Source of the DNA: JBBKWH01 sp037968855
Lineage (GTDB): Bacteria > Pseudomonadota > Gammaproteobacteria > Pseudomonadales > Moraxellaceae
DNA: 44,020 bases
Assembly: GCA_037968855.1 (NCBI GenBank)
Contig: JBBKWH010000104.1
Span: 1 to 44,020, forward strand
Direction of reading: 5' to 3'
Of this stretch, positions 37,756 through 44,020 are shown in pieces (within the stretch, counting starts at the first letter, position 1; every line of letters begins with the position of its first letter). Both the position numbers and the translations under genes were made by a program. A model generated the notes under the pieces. It had not been told where the DNA came from. It searched no databases and was given only the letters and a program-made list of their open reading frames with translations.

Positions 37756-39837
37756 ATGCTGACGTTTAATGATCTGTTAGATGATATGGCCAGCAGCATG
37801 GAGCAACCCCGTGCAGAGCTGGTGCAGTTGCTGATTGATCGTTTACGGCCATCGTCCAGCCGCGATATTGAGGATATTCACTACCGTTTACGCCGACTGA
37901 TTGATACCTTAAGTAGCTCGCCGACGCGTGCACAGGTCTTGCACGACTACGTGTTTGCGTTGATTGCCAATTTTCATCAAGTCAGTCTGTATTCGGACAG
38001 TGGAATTTTGGGTAATGAGGGCTTTTTTAGCGCGATGCGGCAGCGATTGGGCTGGCGTGTGTTGCCGCCTGTGCGTCAAAGCAATCAATTGCGCGATTTG
38101 TTTGAGGTGGCATTTCATAAAAAATCTGATCCGCGTTGGATTGCCAATATTAATGAACAAGATTGGAACGATTTATTTCAGATTTTAGGTCGGGTCAAAG
38201 GTCGGCAAGATTTGCGCTACGAGGCGCGTTCACGCGTGTTGTCGGCCATGATGATCATCTCGTATCGGATTACCGCCATTGGCCTAGAGCCAGAGCTGAT
38301 TCGCGCTTATCCAGCGATTAACGAGTTTAAATCGCCTTTTTTGGTACAAAACCGAGAAATTATCGAATATATCGATATCTACAAACGCCGTGCGCGTTTA
38401 TTGCTTGATCCAGATACCGATGCCGAAGCGCGGGACAATGCGCCACAGCCGGACGAAAAACCCGCCCAAGTGATGCTCGATCAATGCCGCGATATTATGA
38501 ATCGGGTCAAACGCAGCACGCGTAAACAAGGTGTCAGTATTAGCCTGACCAACTTGCTGATTCGGCTTGATCAAAGCCTGACGCGGATTGATTTGTTATT
38601 AGATTTGCTCAATGACGATGCCGAGCGCAGTCGCAAGTCGCTCGCCCAGATGCTGCGCTTGGTCACCCAGTCACAGGTTGAACAGTCCAGTGTGCGTGCA
38701 CTGGTGGCGATCAACACCGAGTTGCTGGCACGCCAAGTGACCGAAAACGCCAGTCGCGTCGGTGAGCATTACGTCAGTACCGACCGCAAAGGCTACTGGC
38801 AGATGTACCGCTCGGCAGCAGGTGCAGGTTTGATCATTGCGATCATGGCGGCACTTAAAGTGTTGGCGGGTCGCTTGGTTTTGGCCCCGTTTAGTCGGGC
38901 ATTTTTGTACAGCATGAATTATGGCTTGGGCTTTATGTTCATTCATATTATTCATTGTACGGTCGCGACCAAGCAGCCCGCCATGACTGCCGCCTCATTG
39001 GCGGCAACGGTGCAACAAAGCTCTGGCAGTCGCCAAGCACAGTTGGCCGAATTAGCCGAATTAACCGTCGATATTATGCGCACGCAGTTTATTGCGATTT
39101 TGGGCAATATTTCGATTGCCATGCCTTCGGCAGTGTTGATTGCGTGGCTATGGCAACGTTATTTGGACCAGCCGATTTTGACCCAGTACAAAGCGCTGGA
39201 AATGCTGCACGAGATCAATCCTTTTACTTCGTTGGCGTTGTTTTATGCTGCAATTGCTGGGGTGTGGTTGTTCGTAGCCGGTTTGATTGCCGGTTATTAC
39301 GACAATCTGGCGGTGTATCATCAGATTGGGCCGCGCTTGCGCCAACATCCCACTTTACAACGCTGGCTAGGCAAAGCACGCTTGGACAAGACATCCGTTT
39401 ATATCGAAAACAACCTTGGTGCGCTGGCGGGTAACTTTTGGTTTGGCATCTTTTTGGGCAGTACCGGCACGGTCGGTTATATTTTGGGTTTGCCGCTGGA
39501 TATTCGCCATATTGCGTTTTCGTCGGCCAACTTTGCGCAGGCAGTATTTTCGCTCAATACCTTGCCCGATATTAGCCTCGTGCTGATGTCGTTTTTGGGT
39601 GTATTGATGATTGGTATGACCAACTTGATGGTCAGTTTTGGCTTGGCCTTGTTTGTCGCATTGCGGGCCAGACGGGTGCAATATGCCCAATGGCGGCCAC
39701 TGATGCACTTGTTAATGACCCACTTTATTACCCGTCCGTCCGACTTTTTTTGGCCAGCCAAACCCGCCGAAGTTGTTCCAGAACCTGTCGACACACAAGC
39801 CAGCCAAGCCAATGATCGCAAGCGGGATAACAGCTAG
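37756..39837 (+). CDS. Gcr/SpecificRecomb family membrane protein
   Basis: A 693-residue protein of the family annotated as site-specific recombinase (Gcr, PF10136 as I recall). Nothing in it looks like a tyrosine or serine recombinase. Residues 1 to about 340 are soluble and helical (DLFEVAFHKKSDPRWIANI, VSISLTNLLIRLDQSL). Residues about 350-665 carry six or so transmembrane helices (GLGFMFIHIIHC, IAGVWLFVAGLIAGYYDNLAVY, FGIFLGSTGTVGYILGLPLDIRHIAF). A conserved tract is LGKARLDKTSVYIENNLGALAGNFWFG. The recombinase name comes from an old gonococcal pilin report; a membrane function seems likelier. It follows ispB and is probably in its operon. Confidence 0.85.
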   Translation: MLTFNDLLDDMASSMEQPRAELVQLLIDRLRPSSSRDIEDIHYRLRRLIDTLSSSPTRAQVLHDYVFALIANFHQVSLYSDSGILGNEGFFSAMRQRLGWRVLPPVRQSNQLRDLFEVAFHKKSDPRWIANINEQDWNDLFQILGRVKGRQDLRYEARSRVLSAMMIISYRITAIGLEPELIRAYPAINEFKSPFLVQNREIIEYIDIYKRRARLLLDPDTDAEARDNAPQPDEKPAQVMLDQCRDIMNRVKRSTRKQGVSISLTNLLIRLDQSLTRIDLLLDLLNDDAERSRKSLAQMLRLVTQSQVEQSSVRALVAINTELLARQVTENASRVGEHYVSTDRKGYWQMYRSAAGAGLIIAIMAALKVLAGRLVLAPFSRAFLYSMNYGLGFMFIHIIHCTVATKQPAMTAASLAATVQQSSGSRQAQLAELAELTVDIMRTQFIAILGNISIAMPSAVLIAWLWQRYLDQPILTQYKALEMLHEINPFTSLALFYAAIAGVWLFVAGLIAGYYDNLAVYHQIGPRLRQHPTLQRWLGKARLDKTSVYIENNLGALAGNFWFGIFLGSTGTVGYILGLPLDIRHIAFSSANFAQAVFSLNTLPDISLVLMSFLGVLMIGMTNLMVSFGLALFVALRARRVQYAQWRPLMHLLMTHFITRPSDFFWPAKPAEVVPEPVDTQASQANDRKRDNS

Positions 39838-39882
39838 GTTTGCCCCTATTCATCCACACCCCTGACTGACCGGAGACTGCTG

Positions 39883-40104
39883 ATGTATGCGTTCTTATCC
39901 CTTGCAGGGTTAATTGGTCTGGGCTTAGGTGTTTTGGGCCTAATCGGTGGCGCGGTGCTGCTGTTGATGAGTCGGCGAGAAACGGCCACACATCATCGTC
40001 CACGCGCGCAACGGGCGTTATTGGCGGGATCGGTGTTATTGCTGATTGGTATCATTTGCTTGATGATTCTTGCCAGTATGATGATCACCTCATCGGTGCA
40101 TTAA
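39883..40104 (+). CDS. Small two-helix membrane protein
   Basis: A 73-residue peptide with two hydrophobic helices (about 3-28 and 45-68) joined by a basic, His-rich loop (SRRETATHHRPRAQR). I do not recognise a family. A CGGAGA site precedes the ATG, and the frame fits the strand and spacing of its neighbours, so I take it as real. Confidence 0.65.
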   Translation: MYAFLSLAGLIGLGLGVLGLIGGAVLLLMSRRETATHHRPRAQRALLAGSVLLLIGIICLMILASMMITSSVH

Positions 40105-40150
40105 GCCGATCACGACTGTGGTTGACCTGCTGTTTTGCTTGGAGAAGGTT

Positions 40151-40618
40151 ATGGATACACGCCCCCCTGTTCCACCATTTACCCATGACAGTGCAACACG
40201 CAAGGTGCGTCTGGCCGAAGATGGCTGGAATGGACGCAACCCCGAAAAAGTCGCGCTGGCCTACACGGTCGACAGCCAATGGCGTAACCGTGCCGAGTTT
40301 CCGGTGGGGCGTGAGCAAATCGTGGCGTTTTTGCAGCAAAAATGGGCCAAAGAGCATGAATACCGCCTAATCAAAGAACTCTGGGCCTATAGCGACCACC
40401 ACATTGCGGTACGCTTTGCCTACGAATGGCACGACGATGCAGGACAATGGTATCGCTCGTATGGCAATGAAAACTGGCAATTTGACGGCAACGGTCTGAT
40501 GCAAAAGCGCTATGCCAGCATCAATGATTTGGCAATTGAGGCCAGTGAGCGAAAGTTTTTTTGGCAGCAAGGACGCCGTCCTGATGATCATGCGGGTCTG
40601 AGCGCTTTGGGCTTATAA
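40151..40618 (+). CDS. DUF1348 (NTF2-like) family protein
   Basis: A 155-residue protein matching the DUF1348 family of NTF2-like folds by length and by tracts such as AEDGWNGRNPEKVALAYTVDSQWRNRAEF, GREQIVAFLQQKWAKEHEYRLIKELWAY, IAVRFAYEWHDDAGQWYRSYGNENWQFD and the C-terminal GLMQKRYASINDLAI. The family is widespread but functionally undefined; a small-molecule binding or isomerase-like cone is assumed from the fold. Cytoplasmic, no signal. The ATG at 40151 follows GGAGAAGG. It stands just after the small membrane protein on the same strand. Confidence 0.88.
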   Translation: MDTRPPVPPFTHDSATRKVRLAEDGWNGRNPEKVALAYTVDSQWRNRAEFPVGREQIVAFLQQKWAKEHEYRLIKELWAYSDHHIAVRFAYEWHDDAGQWYRSYGNENWQFDGNGLMQKRYASINDLAIEASERKFFWQQGRRPDDHAGLSALGL

Positions 40619-40634
40619 GTATTAATCCTGATCG

Positions 40635-40689
40635 GTCTGGCTGGCAAGATGCGGCTAGACTGATCTATCCAGAGCGGATCCAGCCAGAC
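40635..40689. promoter_or_regulatory. Large inverted repeat upstream of RND operon
   Basis: GTCTGGCTGG (40635-40644) and CCAGCCAGAC (40680-40689) are a perfect 10-bp inverted repeat enclosing 35 bases. There is no T-run. It could be a weak terminator for the DUF1348 gene or a regulator-binding site for the RND operon. The 239-bp gap has no supported gene. Confidence 0.5.
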
Positions 40690-40857
40690 AGGTTAGCGTG
40701 ACTGAGTAGCTCCATGTTTGAGCCATTTTTTGTATAACAAACATCCATAGACAGTGCACCAATACCAAGGCGACCATCGGCAGCATTTGATTGCCTGACG
40801 CGATGACCCACGATCTGCACAGGCTGTGCCTCATTTTTGCTTTTAAAGGTTTTGACC

Positions 40858-42087
40858 ATGTCAGACACACCGCAACCGACTCAATCCTCTGTACCCATGA
40901 CAGCAAAACGTCGTAACATTTTGATTTTGTTATTTGTGCTACTGGTTGGCGCGGTAATGGCTGTGGTCTGGAGTAGTCAACATCCGTCCGGTACAGACAA
41001 AGCTGATACAGCGACGGCCAGCACAGCCAATGGCAAAGCTCAATCCACTCAAGCGGCCTTGACCGTGAGTATTGTCACCCCTGTACAGCAAACATGGGCG
41101 CAAACCATTGCCGCCAACGGCAATATTGCAGCATGGCAAGAGGTGGTGATTGGCAGTGAAGTGGCGGGCTATCGACTGACCGAAGTCAATGTCAATGTGG
41201 GTGATCAAGTCAGCAAAGGCCAAGTGTTGGCGCGGATTAACAGCCAAACCTTAAATGCTGATTTGGCCCAAGTGCAAGCCAGTGTGCAAGAAGCCCAAGC
41301 GGTACTGGCAGATGCCCAAGCGGATGCCAGCCGCACCCAAGGCATGGAAAACAGTGGTGCATTCTCTAAGCAAGAAATTGCCAAATATCAAACCACGGTT
41401 AAAACCGCACAAGCTCGCCTTGCTGCCGCCAAAGCGCAACAGCAAGCGACCCAATTGCGACTGGATCAAGGAGTGATTACCGCGCCGGACAGTGGGGTGA
41501 TTTCTGCCCGTAGTGCTACCGTTGGCTCGCTGACCCAAGTTGGCCAAGAGTTGTTTCGCTTGATTCGTGATAATCGCTTGGAATGGCAAGCCGAAGTCAA
41601 CGCGGCCAACTTAGGCCGAATCAAAGCCGGTATGCCGGTTAATATTCAGCCTACCGACGCCCAAGCCGCCATGGTGACTGGACGGGTACGGATGATTGCA
41701 CCGTCAGTCGATGCCAAAACACGCCAAGGCTTGGTGTATGTCGATATGCCCAATATCACCAGCCTAAAAGCCGGTATGTTTGTTGAAGGCGAATTTAACC
41801 TTGGCAGTACGCCAGCGCGAACCCTGCCACAAAGCGCAGTCTTGCTGCGTGATGGCTTTGCCTATGTGTTTGTGGTCGATCAAGACAATCGGGTACGCCA
41901 AGTCAAAATTGAGCAAGGCCGCCGTCAAGATGATCAAATCGAAGTGATCGGTCTGGCCAACAATAGCCGCGTGGTCAAAAGCGGTTTGGCCTTCTTAGCC
42001 GATGGCGACTTGGTGCGGATTGCGGATGCCACGCCTGCTTTAGCAACAGATAAAGCCACGGCAACTGCGGTGGACGCCACATCATGA
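40858..42087 (+). CDS. RND efflux periplasmic adaptor subunit
   Basis: A 409-residue membrane fusion protein. An N-terminal membrane anchor (about 18-36, ILILLFVLLVGAVMAVVWSS) is followed by a Thr/Ala-rich spacer, a lipoyl half motif (VVIGSEVAGYRLTEVNVNVGDQVSKGQVLARINS), an alpha-hairpin (about 143-200), the second lipoyl half (GVITAPDSGVISARSATVGSL) and beta-barrel and membrane-proximal domains. It would couple the RND pump encoded next to an outer membrane factor. The start at 40858 follows an AAAGG site. Its stop overlaps the start of the pump gene (ATGA). No repressor gene is adjacent. Confidence 0.9.
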   Translation: MSDTPQPTQSSVPMTAKRRNILILLFVLLVGAVMAVVWSSQHPSGTDKADTATASTANGKAQSTQAALTVSIVTPVQQTWAQTIAANGNIAAWQEVVIGSEVAGYRLTEVNVNVGDQVSKGQVLARINSQTLNADLAQVQASVQEAQAVLADAQADASRTQGMENSGAFSKQEIAKYQTTVKTAQARLAAAKAQQQATQLRLDQGVITAPDSGVISARSATVGSLTQVGQELFRLIRDNRLEWQAEVNAANLGRIKAGMPVNIQPTDAQAAMVTGRVRMIAPSVDAKTRQGLVYVDMPNITSLKAGMFVEGEFNLGSTPARTLPQSAVLLRDGFAYVFVVDQDNRVRQVKIEQGRRQDDQIEVIGLANNSRVVKSGLAFLADGDLVRIADATPALATDKATATAVDATS

Positions 42088-44020
42088 ACGTCTCTGCATG
42101 GTCGATCCGTAACCCCATTCCGAGTGTGATGCTGTTTATCATGCTCAGCCTTGCGGGGCTGTTGTGCTTTCACTGGATGAAGATCCAGCAGTTTCCAGAT
42201 ATTGAACTGCCGACCATTACGGTCACTGCCGCATTACCGGGTGCATCGCCGCCGCAACTCGAAACCGAAGTGGCACGCAAACTCGAAAACTCGGTGGCCA
42301 CTTTACAAGGGCTAAAAAACCAGTACACCACCATCACCGATGGTAGCGTGACCATTACCGCCGAATTTGTCCTCGAAAAATCAATCCAAGAAGCCTTGGA
42401 TGATACGCGCAATGCGGTCTCGCAGATTCGCTCTGATCTACCCAGCGATGTGCGTGATCCGGTGGTTGGTAAACTGACCTTATCAGGCTCACCGATTTTG
42501 ACCTACACCGTCGCCTCCGATCAGATGGATGAGGAGTCGCTGTCGTGGTACGTCGATCACGATGTCACCCGTGCTTTGCTGGCGGTCAAAGGGGTTGGTG
42601 CAGTGTCGCGCGTGGGTGGAGTCACCCGTCAAGTGCAAGTACAGCTTGATCCAACCTTACTGCGTGCGCTCAACGCCACACCGGCGGATGTCTCACGCCA
42701 ACTACGCCAGATTCAGCAAGATGCCTCTGGTGGTCTAACCGATATTGGTGGATCAGAACAGTCCATTCGCACCCTTGCTACGGTGCAAAGTGCCGAGCAA
42801 ATTGCCCAGATTCAAATTCCTCTGAGTAATGGCAGCAGCATCAAGCTGGGTGATGTGGCGCATGTCACCGACACCATTGCCGAACGTCGCTCGACCGCCT
42901 TACTGAATGGTCAGCCTGTGGTTGGTTTTGAGATCACCCGTAGCAAAGGGGCCAGCGAGATTGATGTCGAGGCTGGCGTTCGCCAAGCCTTAGATCAACT
43001 CAAAGCCAACCGTGCAGACCTACAGATCACCGAAGCGTTTAACTTTGTTAACCCAGTGGCCGACAATTACGACGGCTCCATGTCGCTGCTGTATGAAGGT
43101 GCGATCTTGGCGGTGTTGGTGGTGTGGTTGTTTTTGCGCGATTGGCGCGCCACGTTTATTGCTGCAACTGCCCTGCCCTTGTCGATTTTGCCGGCATTTA
43201 TTGGCATGTACTTATTGGGCTTTAGCTTAAATACGGTGACGTTGCTGGCCATGTCTTTGGTGGTCGGGATTTTGGTTGATGATGCGATTGTTGAGATCGA
43301 AAACATCATCCGCCATTTGCGCATGGGCAAAACGCCATATGAGGCCGCGATGGAAGCCGCCGATGAAATCGGCCTTGCGGTCATCGCCACCACCTTTACC
43401 CTGATTGCGGTGTTTTTGCCGACCGCGTTTATGAGCGGTATTGCGGGTAAATTCTTTGTCCAGTTTGGCTGGACAGCGGCCTTGGCAGTGTTTGCATCGT
43501 TGGTGGTGGCGCGTTTACTCACCCCGATGATGTCAGCGTATATCCTCAAGCCGTGGATTAAAGCTGATGGCGAAGCCGACTACGAAGAACGCTCCCCCAG
43601 CAAAGCGCAGCCGTTTTTGGCCCAAGATGGCTGGATTATGCGTAACTACATGCGCAGCGTGTCGTGGTGCTTAAATCATCGCTGGATCACGGTATTGGCA
43701 GCCTTTGCGTTTTTTATTGGCTCAATAATGCTGATTCCGCTGTTGCCAACCGGCTTTATTCCACCCAATGACACTGGCCAAAGCCAAGTGCGCATTGAGC
43801 TACCACCGGGTACACGCTTTGCAGACACCCTCGCCGCTGCCGAATATGCACGGCAAATTATTGCCAAACAGCCAGAAATTATCAGTATTTATACAGCGGT
43901 CGGCGGTGGTGCGGCGGGGTCTGATCCGTTTGCCGGTGGTGGCAATAGCGAAGCACGCAAAGCCACCTTGACCATCAAAACCACTGAACGCAAAGGCCGC
44001 GCCATTAGCCTGCAAGACAT
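42084..44020 (+). CDS. RND efflux permease (3' end cut by window)
   Basis: The frame is open for 645 codons from the ATG at 42084 to the window edge, so the gene is partial. It starts MNVSAWSIRNPIPSVMLFIM, with the first transmembrane helix and a following porter-domain segment QQFPDIELPTITVTAALPGA. Proton-relay aspartates are Asp399-Asp400 in VVGILVDDAIVEIENI, followed by IATTFTLIAVFLPTAFMSGIAGKFFVQFGWTAA. It fits the hydrophobe/amphiphile efflux (HAE1) family, which usually has about 1,030 residues. It forms an operon with the adaptor upstream. The drug or solvent specificity cannot be told. Confidence 0.93.
   Translation, partial: MNVSAWSIRNPIPSVMLFIMLSLAGLLCFHWMKIQQFPDIELPTITVTAALPGASPPQLETEVARKLENSVATLQGLKNQYTTITDGSVTITAEFVLEKSIQEALDDTRNAVSQIRSDLPSDVRDPVVGKLTLSGSPILTYTVASDQMDEESLSWYVDHDVTRALLAVKGVGAVSRVGGVTRQVQVQLDPTLLRALNATPADVSRQLRQIQQDASGGLTDIGGSEQSIRTLATVQSAEQIAQIQIPLSNGSSIKLGDVAHVTDTIAERRSTALLNGQPVVGFEITRSKGASEIDVEAGVRQALDQLKANRADLQITEAFNFVNPVADNYDGSMSLLYEGAILAVLVVWLFLRDWRATFIAATALPLSILPAFIGMYLLGFSLNTVTLLAMSLVVGILVDDAIVEIENIIRHLRMGKTPYEAAMEAADEIGLAVIATTFTLIAVFLPTAFMSGIAGKFFVQFGWTAALAVFASLVVARLLTPMMSAYILKPWIKADGEADYEERSPSKAQPFLAQDGWIMRNYMRSVSWCLNHRWITVLAAFAFFIGSIMLIPLLPTGFIPPNDTGQSQVRIELPPGTRFADTLAAAEYARQIIAKQPEIISIYTAVGGGAAGSDPFAGGGNSEARKATLTIKTTERKGRAISLQD

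Noticed and set aside
37756..39837. True site-specific recombinase forming a second mobile element
   Set aside because: No catalytic Tyr/Ser recombinase motif, several membrane helices, and no repeats or cargo nearby.
40655..40906. Leftward frames between the DUF1348 and RND adaptor genes
   Set aside because: They run into the start of the adaptor gene on the other strand, include the inverted repeat, and show no family or ribosome site.
1..44020. CRISPR array
   Set aside because: No regularly spaced direct repeats of 24-40 bases were seen; the only short tandem repeats are the attC loop units and the Pho-box units.

Overview
The window looks like chromosomal DNA of a gammaproteobacterium, most likely of the family Moraxellaceae (an Acinetobacter relative). 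This is inferred from the core gene blocks (rplM-rpsI-petABC-sspAB, serS-cysG, rplU/rpmA divergent from ispB, pdxA-rsmA-apaH) and from protein character. No 16S rRNA gene is present to confirm it. Base composition is near balanced. A few genes (the integrase, the gene at 21.1 kb, parts of the cassettes) differ from it.

Layout. (1) 1-3064: the intI-proximal end of an integron. An IntI-type tyrosine recombinase reads rightward. At least three promoterless cassettes read leftward away from it, separated by recognisable attC sites. Their products are a DUF6194 protein, an orphan acidic protein and a small protein carrying a stand-alone EF-Tu domain II-like barrel. (2) 3182-7805: a MacA-MacB-outer-membrane-factor efflux operon. 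(3) 7.9-12.5 kb, leftward: a YoaK-like membrane protein, fabI, a membrane-anchored metallophosphoesterase and an olsB-olsA pair for ornithine lipid synthesis, preceded by three tandem 11-bp Pho-box repeats. (4) 12.7-17.4 kb, rightward: hflX, an LrgA/LrgB pair and three tandem exported DUF2147 paralogues. (5) 17.5-20.8 kb: a small membrane-anchored protein overlapping apaH tail to tail, then rsmA and pdxA. (6) 21.1-22.1 kb: a lone AT-rich gene with uracil-DNA-glycosylase-like motifs, followed by a MITE-like palindromic element. (7) 22.2-29.9 kb: a FadL-type porin, ribosomal proteins L13/S9, the cytochrome bc1 complex, SspA/SspB and an unrecognised membrane protein. (8) 30.0-35.8 kb: cysG-serS, an EmrE-like pump overlapping a macro-domain protein, a YefM-YoeB toxin-antitoxin pair with a two-site operator, lolA and an Excalibur protein. 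(9) 35.9-40.6 kb: rpmA-rplU, ispB, a Gcr-type membrane protein, a two-helix peptide and a DUF1348 protein. (10) 40.9 kb to the edge: an RND efflux operon whose permease is cut by the window end.

How the genes work together. Most of the window is housekeeping: the respiratory complex, translation, fatty-acid and lipid metabolism, and cofactors. Accessory material is concentrated in the integron, the 21-22 kb island and the 32.9-34.4 kb cluster. The signals most worth following are the EF-Tu domain II-like integron cassette, the likely phosphate control of ornithine lipid synthesis, the triple DUF2147 array and the UDG-like gene beside a MITE. All calls come from reading the sequence and from remembered family signatures; no database search was run.
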